DNA of 64,000 nucleotides from Mytilinidion resinicola (lineage: Eukaryota > Ascomycota > Dothideomycetes > Mytilinidiales > Mytilinidiaceae), in the NCBI RefSeq assembly GCF_010093595.1, contig NW_022985451.1, forward strand, positions 323,710-387,709. Reading direction: 5' to 3'. Numbering within the stretch: the first letter of the stretch is position 1; every line of letters starts with the position of its first letter. Of this stretch, positions 54,111-64,000 are shown one piece after another. Both the position numbers and the translations under genes were made by a program. The notes beneath the pieces were generated by a model, which saw only the letters and a program-made list of their open reading frames with translations, searched no databases and was not told the DNA's origin.

Positions 54111-57100
54111 GAACAACCTTACTATTATACAGTATAACGTCTACAAGAACTTAATAACTTAGAAGGAGTTCCTTAAAAAGGCGGAGAACGCTAGCCTGCA
54201 ACCTATAGTACTAGCTATATAAAAACTGTAAAGGAACCTATATAGGTAGGGGCAGGGGTATATAGTATATACAACGTATATAACAAAGTTATACTATCTA
54301 CTATATATAGAAAAGGAATATATAAGAGCCTATATATATATTAATAAATAACTAGATATTAATAAGTAGTCGGTTATATACTACTTACTAAATCTTAACA
54401 CTTTTTCCTTTTATATAGAGGGAGAAAGGATCTATATTTATAATATCTATAACCTAAACCCTAATAGTATTATATAGGAACTACTCCTACTGCTAAATAA
54501 TACTAAAGCGGAATATATTCTTATCGAAGATATAAACCTATACTATCTGCTATAGGAAAAAGTTTAAGTTATATAAATTAAGAAGTAAGTAAAGAAGCTC
54601 CTCTATATTACGCGTAAAGCAGGTATAAACCTAGTTATAAAGGAAAGGCTAGAAATATAGGTAAAAGAAATATTATAGTCTATAACTAACCTTATATTTA
54701 TAATAGGGTAGCTAATAGAATAAATAATTTCCTTTATAGTATAAAAAAAATAGAACTATAACTTTAATTACCGGCCTATATATATAAAGTTTAATATTTT
54801 ACTACTAAAGGCAGCTAAACCCCTATAGTATAGGCTATAGAAGAATATAGTATAGAAAAAAGTATAAAAAAACCTAGTAATACGGCTAAATAAGCTAGAA
54901 ACTTAGAATAACCTATAGGAAACGGAGGAAAATCTTAATATATTTGCATACCGCCTATATAAGTATATATAAGCTATAATAGACAAAACTATATTACTTA
55001 TAAAGCTATTAAAATAAGTATTACCTATATAGTTAATAAAGTATACTAAAAAAGTATAGGAAATAAGGCGGGCCTATAAAACCTAGCGCTTATTAAAAAT
55101 AGTAGAGGACTAGATTTTATATAGAGTATAGTATAATAGAAAAAAAAGGGCTATATATAAAAAAAGTATAAAAGTATAGCACTATATAGTAGATAAAATT
55201 ATATTAAATTTAAAAAGCGTATAGAAGCTAGCTAAATAGGGCAGAACTATTAGAAAGAAACTATAGCCACCGCCTTAATTCCCCCCTTTTTTATAGCCTA
55301 ATAATACAACGCTTTATATAAATAATAAAACTAAAGCCTAAATACTTATAGAATAGTTTTTCCTACCTTTTATAGAGGTAAACCTTTTTAATATTAAAGA
55401 ATACTAATACCTAGAGCTATATAAGTCCTTATAAAATATTATAGTAGAAAATATCCTTTCCGCACTAATAAAAATAGCCCCGGATAAAGCCCTAGGTATT
55501 ATAAAAATAACTAATAGAATTCTTAAAAAATACGAAATATAGCTAGTACTAATACTAGCTAGGTTTTTTACCAGGTATATATATATAGGGTACTATCTAT
55601 AGCTATATAAAAAATTAATTACTATAGTACTATATAAGCCTTAGAAAGTATTCTATAATATAGTAAAGTTATATAGGCTAATTACGCTGCTAGAAATAAT
55701 AGGTAAGCTGCTTAAACGTATTATAGCACGAAAACTATCTAAAATAGCAGAAGAGAAAAGTATATTCCTACTAAGCTAAATAGGTATAAGGCCCGAATAA
55801 TCTATATAAATAGTACTAGAACTTTTTACAGAATAAATATAAACTATATAGAAGGGCAACTCTTACTTTATTACCTTTTTTTTTAGCCTAGATATTTTAA
55901 AGGCCTTTAATAAAGTATTTTATAAAAGAATAATATATAACCTATAGATCTAATATATACCGGAATAAATAGTCTAATTTATAGAATTATTCCTATAAAA
56001 CTAAACTATAAAACTTTTTATTAGAAGATATATTACTAAAACTATTCCGGTTAATATAGGTATACTATAAAAATTCTTACTTTTACTAATCCTCTTCTTA
56101 TTTTTTATAAGTATACTCCTGCCGGCACTATAAAAAGGTAATATAATAGCCTATAGGTTTATAAATAATACTAATATTTTTATATTTAGTAAAAGCACGG
56201 AAAAAAACTATAGGGTAATTAAAAGTGCGTATATATAGTATATAGAGTAGGCAAAAAAGCATAGTATAGTATTTGCCCTAGATAAGTATTACCTTATATA
56301 CTTTATAAGGCGCCGTTTAAATATAGTAAATATAAAGGCTATAGTAAATATCTAAAGCTTTATAAAGGGCCTAATTATAAAGCTTTATATACTTAAAGTC
56401 TAGGTAGACTTTAAACTTAAATAGGGCCTATATATATATATTATAAAAGAAAAGGCTATAGTATAAATAGAAGCCTTTATATAGCTAATAGTATTAATAC
56501 TTAGTAGTTATTAGGCCGGTTTTTATATATAGGTGTACTACCTAGTTTCTAATACTAAGTATAAAGGAATAAATTAGTAAAGTAAAGATTAAATAACTTA
56601 AAATAGCCTAGAACTACTTCCTTTATACTATTACAGGGGCGTATAAAATAATAGATATTAAAACGCTTAAATATAAAACCTTTTACCCTTTTCTAAGGCT
56701 TAAGCTAGAGGAACTTATAGTAGCGTATATAGACTACACGCGCGCAGGCTAGGCTAAAGAGCATATTAAAACTATATACTATACTATTAGAAATACTATT
56801 AAAAAATACTATAAGCCTAGGAAAACGCCTAAATATAAGCCGAGCCGGCGTAATATACTAAAGAGGCTCGCGGTTAAGGCTATAGTACTAGCCTTAAAGT
56901 ATAAAAAGTAGTTAAATAACTTATATAAGCTTTTAAAATAAAAAGTAATATAGAAAGTATATAAGGAAAAGTAGAGGAATAAATAGAAGGCCTATAAAAA
57001 GAAATAAAAAGGCTTTTCTACGCCGGCTCTTAATATAAAATAGAATAAAAATTAGGTAACTAAATACTATAAGCTTATAAAAGTAGAAAGCTTAATTATT

Positions 57101-57360
57101 ACGCTTTTATAAATAGAATATATAGGGCTTAACGTATACCTACACTATATAAAAGTGCCTAATTACCTTTCGCCTATATACTCCTATAGGTATATACTAT
57201 AAATAACACTATAATAGTAAAGGTAATATATTTTTTAAGGCTAGAATAAAAATATATATATAGCTATATAAAAACTATAAGGGAAATAAGGCCGTTTTAT
57301 AATAGTTTCTATACTAAATAAACCTTCTACCCTACCTTTTTATAGCTAGAAAGATAGTAA
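54111..57360 (+). pseudogene. RIP-degraded ORF2 (endonuclease, reverse transcriptase, RNase H) of a Tad-like LINE
   Basis: If TAG/TAA stops are ignored, the plus strand still shows the LINE order. An endonuclease opening resembles 'LxIxQYNVxK' (54111-54200). The RT motif SLDILKAFNKVF is at about 55884-55925. AYRFINNTNIFIFSKSTE at about 56150-56200 places Asn-Asn where the catalytic Asp-Asp belongs, and AKKHSIVFALDKYYLIYF follows, a typical Tad motif. An RNase H-like TGAYK is near 56630. The final Cys motif 'TSPLCSC' is decayed to LSPIYSYRY near 57150-57190. Asp-to-Asn and Cys-to-Tyr changes, and the mass of TAG stops, are what C-to-T/G-to-A mutation would give. No ORF of 60 codons survives. 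Confidence 0.82.
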
Positions 57361-57857
57361 TAGAAAAGCTAGCTATATAGCCAGCCGATTTATATAGCTA
57401 CGCCCTAAAAATAGAACTATATATATACACGTATATTATATAACTATAAACACGCCTGTAATAGAGCAACCCTTCTAATTTCCTATTATCCTTTAATTTA
57501 ATACCTTAGCTTTTAAAAAAAAGGGCACACGCGTATAGTAAGGGCACGCGCGCCCTAACGCGGACCCCGGACCTTACTAACCTTCTAGACACCGTATAAC
57601 CCTAAAACCTAGGGCCTACGGACACCGGATTAATCCTAGAAAATATATTAAAATAGCTTACTCTATAGTAATACTTATAAAGCTGCCACGCGTCCCCTAT
57701 AGCCGCGTAGAAATAAAAGGAACGTAAGGCGTTATATACTATAGAAAATAAGGTTTTTACCTAACCGCTATAGAGCGAACGGTTTCCCTTTATAAATAAA
57801 ACCTAGATAGCACTGCTATATAAACCCTAATAGGAGCTAAATCGGCCTAATAGAACC

Positions 57858-57884
57858 TAATAATAATAATAATAATAATAATAA
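57858..57884. repeat. (TAA)9 microsatellite, possible LINE 3' tail
   Basis: Nine perfect TAA units. A short A-rich or TAA-type tail is common at the 3' end of non-LTR elements, so this may mark the LINE terminus about 500 bp after the last recognisable ORF2 motif. Confidence 0.85.
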
Positions 57885-57899
57885 TAGTAATAAAAACAA

Positions 57900-58870
57900 T
57901 TTAGCATAGAATATTACTATAATAGATAGGAAAAATAGCTAACCTGCACCGGCTATACCTTTATAGGCTCTAAACTTTAATAGAAGTACTATTTAGTATA
58001 GTAGTAAATTATATACCTTAGTTTATAGCGTAATCGTGGCTAAAATACTAAAACCCGTATTTATACCCCTATTTACCGGCTAGAGCAAAACAGTATTATA
58101 ATAATAAGTAAGGGTAAAAAATATAATATAAAAATAAGCCTAATTATTACCCCTTTTTTTACTATATATTACGCCTTTTTAGATTTAGCCTACCTCCGGT
58201 ATATAATAACTTTATTCTACTAGTTAAACTATTACTTAGGCTATAATTATATTTAATAATAGTTTTTAATTTACTAATATAATACTAGATTTCTCCGCCG
58301 GATAAGTAGGCACCCTAATAATAACCTAGGGCTTTACTTACTTAGTTTCTAATAGTTAACTAGCCCTTAAAAATAGCCCTTTATTTACTCCTAAAAAAAA
58401 GGCTATTTATAGTAAATAAGGATTTTTAGGTATAAAACCTTAGTATAATAGTATATACGGCGTTTTTTTTAATTAGTAATTAAAAGGTAGCTATTTAGAA
58501 GCTTTCCGCTTCTAGACTAGGTAGAATAGATAAAGTAAATATATTTTTTCCAATTTATATAAGCGGTAAGCAAGTAAATATAGTTAGCGGAATAATATTA
58601 ATATAGGCCGGAGCTAGGCTAAATCTAAAGGGGGTTAATATATAGTAAAAAAGGGGGTAATATCTAGTAAAAAGGGGGGTGATAATTAGGCTCGTCCTAA
58701 TATAGTTAGCTAAATATATAATACTCTACTATATAAGCGTACTAAATCTATGCGCTAAGACACTAAGCCCTCTCTTGCACGGAGAAACTTTAAAGTGCAT
58801 GCTTTTTTAAGTGTTACGCATTTTTAATGCTTTAAAATATATTTTTCTTTAATAGGACTATCGTCCTAAG
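57900..58870. mobile_element. Possible 3' end of an LTR retrotransposon, RIP-mutated
   Basis: Between about 58620 and 58690, three similar units occur in which a purine run (AAAGGGGG type) is followed by TAATATATAG, TAATATCTAG and TGATAATTAGG. The last looks like a polypurine tract followed by a TG-beginning LTR. From there to about 58870 base composition returns to normal. The matching 5' LTR was not found. This is an inference from pattern only. Confidence 0.35.
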
Positions 58871-59346
58871 TCTCCGAAATCTGAAAATATGTTGATAGTT
58901 GTGGTGGAGCAGGGGTGTAAAGCTAATTTGGTCCTGGACGCCGTGAACGGAACGATCGACAGCATGACCAAGATCGTCGTATTTTTCTTATTGTAAACTC
59001 GCCTCCTAAGGAGAAATGCCTAAAGAATATTATTATATTGGCTATGACTTTATAGGCTTATAAGGAAAGACTTGAGATGTCTGAAGAAAAACAAATTCTC
59101 GGCACGGGGGGTTTCTCGCTACATAGGGACGGACCTTAGACAGGAGGTTCAGGTTCCTGTTTATTACTGCCTCTTTTTAGCAACATGTGATCTTCAAGGT
59201 GTCCACAGCCTCGCAGACAGAATGGGTATATCCTCAGGTCCGGAAACGCCATGCGACATGAAATCAACACACAACCCGAGCAACCGGTTCTATGCTCAGG
59301 CCTCCTACCCTTTGGGCCATTTAGCTCAGCAAGGAGTTCCAACGAC
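58871..59346. other. Flank between RIP block and APH-like paralogue 2
   Basis: About 480 bp of normal composition. Contains the inverted copy (59096-59130) of the short repeat at 46518-46552. The open frame at 59072-59383 has no motif and overlaps the APH-like gene end. Confidence 0.4.
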
Positions 59347-60873
59347 CTACAGAATAGAAGAGGGTTCAACATCCGGTCCTTGACTTGGACTAGGATCCGA
59401 ATCCTCGTCCGAAGAACTCTCCTCCCCGACCTCCATCTCGTCCTCCACCTCGTCCGTGACATCTGGGAAAGGGTGCAGCTTCTCCCACTCTTCGATAGTA
59501 GAATCAACTAGGCGGTAAGCGTCGGAGTCATTCGTCCCTCGAAGCGCAAGAAGACACACATTTCGCGCTATGCGGTATTCTGGAGTGTAAGCGTAGCGAA
59601 GCCAATCTTGACCAATAGCTTCTTCGAACTTGTACTTCACCTCTTGCATTCCGGGGTCCACAGGAGTTTTGTTGGCCTTGAGTTCGTCCTCGTCATCATC
59701 ATATTGCCAGTCCCGGAGCCAAGATGGCGGTTTGCAGCCCATCCATCGGGGAGCGAAGACGCCACTGTCCCAATCCAAGATGCCTCCCAGGGTAGCAGTG
59801 CCGTCATCTTTGACATGGACAAGAAGATTGCGAGGCTCGAGATCCATATGGGTGACGTAGTATTTGTTGTCGTCGAAGAGGCCTATGTCGTTCATGGCAT
59901 GTGCGACTTTCGTGAGTTCCTCCCAGGGATTCAGATAAATCCGGTTGTGTTTGAGATCGAAAGTCCTCTGACGCTTAAACATCGATAACAAGAAGTCCAA
60001 TGTCGTCTGTGGAACAGCTGGTGGTCCAGGACAATCGGAAAAATCGCCGAAACGACCGTGGAAGTCTCGAGGGGGAACGTCGAATTGATGCATTGGCACC
60101 TGCTCAAAGTCGCCCCGGGTACCCTTGGGATCTAGAATACCTGCACATGAGTAGGTCTTCGCTTGCATCCCGGCCAAAGCCTTCCCGTACTCTGATGCGA
60201 AAGACACTTTCTGCTGGATGTTGAGTTTCGGGTAAGCCAGCATCGCGTTCGCTCCGGGGAGGCGGGGTTGGATGCAGTAGCGCTGACCAAGTGGATTGTT
60301 GGAGGTGAAGTCGAAAAAGCGAATCGACGGGACGGGTATGCGAGTATGTTTGTCGAGAAAGCGGATCATCGCGATCTCTTGTTCCATCCAAGCCGTTTCA
60401 TAGCGCGGAATACGGATGATGTGCTGCGAAGGCTGTCGCTTCTTCGTTGATAGAGCGGGCCCAAGTCCACAGATCCACTTCTTCAAGTGGCGTAAGATTT
60501 GATGATGGAGCTTTGCTTGTGGATGGATATGGGTTATGCCGATGATGCGATTGAAAGAGCCACCTTCCATCCGGCTGATCTCGAATGCCTCCGGTTTGTC
60601 CTCAGGCCAGACTGCGCGACAAAGCAGGAGGACGCGATCCTTGAAGGTCTCGAAGGGCTCGTGTTCGTGCACGGCGGTTGAGGTGTTCGAATCCACAGAG
60701 CAATCATCGGAGTTGTCGCCGCCAGCATCGACGCCGCCTTCAGTAGCCTCTTCAGCGTCCTCGCTGATAAGACGAGTGTCCATGTCAATATTGTTCTTGA
60801 GGGGTTCCAAGTCGGTCGCGTCTTCTGAAGGGACTAAGCGGATAGAGGCGGGGTGTGCGATGGGGGGCGACAT
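59347..60873 (-). CDS. APH/choline-kinase-fold phosphotransferase-like protein, paralogue 2
   Basis: Single exon, 508 aa from the ATG at 60873 (MSPPIAHPASIRL); the frame is open 40 codons further upstream but only from a TTG. Layout matches paralogue 1: acidic N-terminus, EHEPFETFKDRVLLLCRAVW, RMEGGSFNRIIGI (about 102), IRIPRYETAWMEQEIAMIRF, THMDLEPRNLLVHV (about 338, H-x-D-x4-N) and ILDWDSGVFAPRWM (about 364). The C-terminus is strongly acidic with Ser/Asp/Glu runs. Catalytic His, Asp, Asn and DxD residues are all present, so it may be active. It lies about 600 bp from the edge of the RIP-mutated block yet shows no stops. Confidence 0.88.
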   Translation of the reverse strand: MSPPIAHPASIRLVPSEDATDLEPLKNNIDMDTRLISEDAEEATEGGVDAGGDNSDDCSVDSNTSTAVHEHEPFETFKDRVLLLCRAVWPEDKPEAFEISRMEGGSFNRIIGITHIHPQAKLHHQILRHLKKWICGLGPALSTKKRQPSQHIIRIPRYETAWMEQEIAMIRFLDKHTRIPVPSIRFFDFTSNNPLGQRYCIQPRLPGANAMLAYPKLNIQQKVSFASEYGKALAGMQAKTYSCAGILDPKGTRGDFEQVPMHQFDVPPRDFHGRFGDFSDCPGPPAVPQTTLDFLLSMFKRQRTFDLKHNRIYLNPWEELTKVAHAMNDIGLFDDNKYYVTHMDLEPRNLLVHVKDDGTATLGGILDWDSGVFAPRWMGCKPPSWLRDWQYDDDEDELKANKTPVDPGMQEVKYKFEEAIGQDWLRYAYTPEYRIARNVCLLALRGTNDSDAYRLVDSTIEEWEKLHPFPDVTDEVEDEMEVGEESSSDEDSDPSPSQGPDVEPSSIL

Positions 60874-61482
60874 GTCTGGGGTTGGTTGTCTTGGTGAGGT
60901 CGTGTGTGACACTTTGTTGGCAGGATGCAGGTGCAACCTGGACAGTGGGAAGGAGAGATTGATGATTGCTGTGGTGGTGGAGAGGTTGTTCAATGTAACG
61001 AAGGCGATGAAGGATGACCTCGTGATTTTTGTATTCGCAAAAAGTTAGCCAGCACAATGATTGCTCTGCCACCTGGCCCAGGCGGGTGAATGTTAAGCGC
61101 ACGCGATCTTCCTCGTTTTCAACGGCTGTGACCTCAACAATTCCCAAGCTCTCGTGCCCTAGAGTCTGGGCTGTATGCACCTTGTTTGCTGCCGATGCTC
61201 TGTGGTTTAAAGAGAAATTAGTGGCGTGCATCACGTTGTTGAGAGTGGAAACGAAGATATACTTTTCTGAAGTTTTTCATTGTTTGGAAGGTTCATTGTA
61301 ATCATGAACACGAGTGGTTTACGGGAAATAAACTGGCGTTCTAACCGCGAATAGCAACGCTAGTCTACTAGCTTACAAGGAGCTAACAACAGATACAATC
61401 AAGTATCCACCTATCAGTATGACAGAGTGGTATCAAAGAACAAGTAGTGAGCCTTTACAAGGCTAGCCTTCCACGATGAGCA
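60874..61482. promoter_or_regulatory. Region between APH-like paralogues 2 and 3
   Basis: Contains the promoter of paralogue 2 and the 3' flank of paralogue 3. Short frames on both strands (60536-61048 plus, 60785-61234 minus) overlap or flank the gene without motifs. Confidence 0.4.
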
Positions 61483-62471
61483 TTACTCATCATCTTCAAG
61501 AGAGTTTTCATCTTCATCAGTATCAGCATCTGAGTCAGAGTCTTCCTTACCAGATGGATGAAGCTCCTCCCAGTCTTGAACGATCTTCTCAACAGCGTCT
61601 AGATCTGCAGACTGGAACATACCACTCATAGCCGCGACCATAACTCGTCGGGCAATGATATATTCCGGCTTGTAGGCATAGCGAAGGAAATCCCGACCAA
61701 CGATCTCTTCGAAAGCTTCCTTGAGTTCTAATGTCTCAGGATCCTCAGGGTCATCTTCAGCTAGAGTCTCGTCCTCGTGATCAACGTCTTCGGGAAGCCA
61801 GAGCCACATTAGCGGTGCGCAGCTCAAGAACTTGGGGCCGAAGACGCCGCTGTCCCAATCAAGGATGCCGCTGATCTCGACAGTGGTATCGTCGATGACC
61901 TGGACAAGAATGTTGCGTGCATGGAGATCCATGTGGCAGAAGTAGAAGCCTTGGTCTTCGAACAGACCCATGTCACCCATCTTCTGAGCAATCTCCTTGA
62001 GGTTGTCCCAAAGAGGATCAGCTTCTCCCCAGTGCGCATTCTCCCAATCACAGAATCGTTGAAATTGCGTAAGACGAAGCTCGAGGGTAGATTGAGGCTT
62101 TGCGGGTGGGGTGGTCGGCTCTCCGGTTCGTGTCTCGCGTCGAGGAACTTCGAATTGGAGAATCTCAGGATTGGCTTTGCGCAGCCCAAAGAAGCTCCGC
62201 TTGGTGCTCGTATACTTGGGACCAACAATACCGGCGCATGGGTTCGTCACCGACTGCATTTCAAGCAGTGCTATACCCATAGCTCGGACAAGAGATAACT
62301 TCTGAGTGTGGTTGAATTCGTCCCAAGCGTCGATAAGACAACGGCCGGGGAGGCGATCTTGAAGGGAGTAGGGCTTTCCGAGAGCGTTGTTGCTGGTAAG
62401 GTCAAAAGCGTGGATCTTTGGGACCGGAATATTTGAGTGATCAGCGACATAGCGAAACGCGGCGATATCAT
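61483..62471 (-). pseudogene. APH-fold phosphotransferase-like paralogue 3, 5'-truncated
   Basis: The open frame runs from about 62471 (IAYDIAAFRYVADHSNIPVP) to a stop at 61483, about 329 codons. It aligns with the middle and C-lobe of paralogues 1 and 2: DLTSNNALGKPYSLQDRLPG, FYFCHMDLHARNILVQV (catalytic loop), GILDWDSGVFGPKFL and the acidic tail SDSDADTDEDENSLEDD. The N-lobe, including the glycine loop (GGSFNR in the others), is absent. Sequence upstream of 62471 holds a possible acceptor (ATACTCAG) and a short unrelated frame ending in TAG. Either an N-terminal exon was lost or the copy was duplicated in part. An internal ATG at 62280 would give only the C-lobe. Confidence 0.75.
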
Positions 62472-63169
62472 AGGCGATCTGAGTATGAATGCTGACTAAT
62501 CAACTCCTTTCTTCTCAACGGAGATGGTCGCTTCGTCTGTTACTTGATAACGCAGCATGATATTGCTCTTATGGGGTCTCCTGTCAAGAAGAGCAATCTT
62601 GTTTGTATATTTGATTGACAAATAATGACCCCGCGACTAATAAACGGTGAGCCTATTCGAACTAATAAGCTTGAAATACCATGATGGATACATCTACTGA
62701 CTCTAGTGCTCTTATAGCTAGGATACAAGAGGCGTTGCAAGCACTTAAAGCAGACTAAAGTATCTAATAGCGACTAGCTAAGGCCTATACGGTTCCTTGC
62801 AAGAGATAACGCTACACTTTCCCGCCACAGCCTGTGGGACTTCAACGTACTTATAGAAACCTGGGACGGTGCATACATTTCCAATCTACTTACACCCTGT
62901 TGACACTGTCTGGGGTTGCTCCGTCAGTTTGCTAGTTGTGCAAAATGCCGTACTTCTCTTTTATTTCGAACGCTGAGAATACTACGAAGATCCTCATGTA
63001 GCGGTAAACAAGTGTACGGACTGTTGTACTATAACAGCGCATTCACTACACATGCCAGCGCCATCAAGTAGTGTACAATAGCGTTCACTTCGCCTCATCT
63101 GCAACTTTCTGCATATCACCACCACAAACACCTTCATTTCCACATACCCCTTCCAACTACATCCACAAG
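62472..63169. other. Intergenic, nothing recognised apart from a leader
   Basis: About 700 bp. No N-lobe coding sequence for paralogue 3 was found in any frame. The last 80 bp are C/A-rich and likely to be the 5' UTR of the following small gene. Confidence 0.4.
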
Positions 63170-63433
63170 ATGCCTAACCTTGTGAAGGGTACCACCAAGC
63201 ATCACTGTCCCGCTCACGATACGGGCGCGGGACCATGCAATCGGATTGGAAGCATGTGCCTCAATCACCAGAAGCTTTGCCCCGTCCACACGAATTACTT
63301 TCATCTGAAGACGGAGCCTTGCCCCAAGTGCGCTAAAAGGGCGCAGATGGACGCCAGCTGTGCCGCAGGTAAGGTTCCCCAAGCTAAGGAGGCTGTCAAG
63401 AAGGAAAAGAAGAAGAGCAAGTACTACGAGTAA
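63170..63433 (+). CDS. Small Cys/His-rich protein B (87 aa), paralogue of the 44.5-kb protein
   Basis: Single exon from the ATG at 63170 (MPNLVKGTTKHHCPAHDTGA). Cys lie at 13, 23, 30, 37, 51, 54 and 64, and His at 11, 12, 16, 33, 40 and 45. It shares with the 44553 protein C-x9-C, C-x2-HQ-x2-C and LKTE-x-C-x2-C at matching positions, plus an MP start and a T-x-H before the first Cys. It differs in a basic C-terminal extension (KEAVKKEKKKSKYYE). There is no signal peptide, so it is probably an intracellular metal-binding protein of unknown role. It lies 0.7 kb from the truncated APH-like copy. The in-frame extension upstream (from 63071) lacks an ATG at its start. Confidence 0.72.
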   Translation: MPNLVKGTTKHHCPAHDTGAGPCNRIGSMCLNHQKLCPVHTNYFHLKTEPCPKCAKRAQMDASCAAGKVPQAKEAVKKEKKKSKYYE

Positions 63434-63921
63434 TACTTGTTCGACAAGGACCCGGAGTTCAACATGATCGGGCTCTAGAGCAGATATGGCGCTAAGACAG
63501 TCTCGGCGTGGACGTAGACGGTGCTAGTCAGCCTGTACCTGGTTGAAACTGATACAAGTTAGTACATTGCGAAAGGCGTGTACTAAGAACCCCCCTTGGT
63601 GGTCTACATATGTAGATCACCGCCCACAATAAACACAATACCCCAAATACTGCGCATTGACTATCTCATACAGTGATACAAAGTGATATGTATGTCAAGT
63701 GGTGACATCTATCTGCCACCGTCTGAGATGCCTCAGCGAGTTTACCGGTAGTTCAAAATGGTGAGGACCTCTCCCGTTCAGATCAATGAAAGTGTGTTGA
63801 AGCCCTTGTGACAGTGGCAAGAGAGCGTACACAGGAAGGATTTGTCAATACGAAGATGAGCAAGCAGAGAGATTCTCACGCCAGCAGTCTGCAAGTCTTG
63901 GATTGAGGATTGTACAAACTT
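63434..63921. other. Intergenic, nothing recognised
   Basis: About 490 bp containing the 3' flank of the small Cys/His gene and the 3' flank of a minus-strand gene. No repeats were seen. Confidence 0.35.
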
Positions 63922-64000
63922 CTACAGTCTCTCCGTGGGAGAAGAATACATAGCCTGCGTGTCTTCCTCATATTCCTCACCCTCCGCCTTGTCAGTCTCT
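63922..64000 (-). CDS. C-terminal end of an unidentified minus-strand gene (partial)
   Basis: The minus-strand frame entering from the right edge reads ETDKAEGEEYEEDTQAMYSS and ends with a TAG at 63922-63924. The acidic, disordered composition is typical of a protein tail. It is too short to identify, and it could be a chance frame. Confidence 0.35.
   Translation of the reverse strand, partial: ETDKAEGEEYEEDTQAMYSSPTERL

Larger units (their letters stand above)
54110..58750. repeat. Strongly AT-rich, RIP-like mutated block
   Basis: Sequence is dominated by TATA-type runs. TpA is extreme, whereas CpA and TpG are rare; CpG-containing words (acgc, gcg, ccgg) persist. That dinucleotide pattern is the signature of RIP in ascomycetes, which converts CpA to TpA on both strands of duplicated DNA. 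The left edge, near 54.1 kb, is sharp and lies within one LINE copy. The right edge is near 58.75 kb. There are almost no ATG codons across 4.6 kb. Confidence 0.9.

Overview
The window is nuclear DNA of a filamentous ascomycete (Pezizomycotina). The evidence is short GT-AG introns (about 50-120 nt, several with a CTAAC-type branch point), single-gene spacing on both strands, fungal families (LaeA-like methyltransferase, SAT4/rhodopsin-fold membrane protein, HET-domain NLR, Tvp38) and a block mutated in the style of repeat-induced point mutation (RIP). A dothideomycete would fit, but the sequence alone does not settle the class. Exon coordinates were worked out by hand from reading frame and splice consensus.

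Layout. 0.6-10.2 kb is accessory: a LaeA-like methyltransferase diverging from an FAD monooxygenase, a decayed NLR (STAND) gene and a broken amidase. 10.6-33 kb is conserved housekeeping territory: Tvp38-like protein, a CCCH-Smr protein, a coiled-coil protein, a FAH-family hydrolase, a small protein, an Ala/Ser-rich protein, an SRRM1-like PWI/RS splicing factor, an F-box-JmjC protein, eIF4A, sorting nexin 4, adenylate kinase and LETM1. 33.7-47.5 kb is accessory again: an F-box-like gene with a hairpin-rich interruption, a SAT4-type membrane protein, a 2OG-Fe(II) oxygenase whose 5' end is damaged, an APH-fold kinase-like gene, two MITE-like elements, a small Cys/His-rich protein, a dead Tc1/mariner transposase and a piggyBac-derived ORF. 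47.9-59 kb is a HET-NB-ARC-TPR receptor gene cut by a 475-nt assembly gap, followed by a nest of transposons: a TIR element, a Tad-like LINE, and a very AT-rich RIP-like block at 54.1-58.7 kb. 59.3-64 kb holds two more APH-fold paralogues (one truncated), a second small Cys/His-rich paralogue and the tail of one further gene.

Themes. The housekeeping genes are compact and intact, while the flanking accessory DNA is rich in repeats, dead genes and self/non-self receptor genes. The most notable pattern is two small Cys/His-rich proteins that share a precise cysteine spacing, each lying within a few kb of members of a local APH-fold kinase-like family, on either side of the transposon nest. A second is a dispersed intergenic repeat family found at 4.0, 10.3 and 22.7-23.4 kb, in both orientations.
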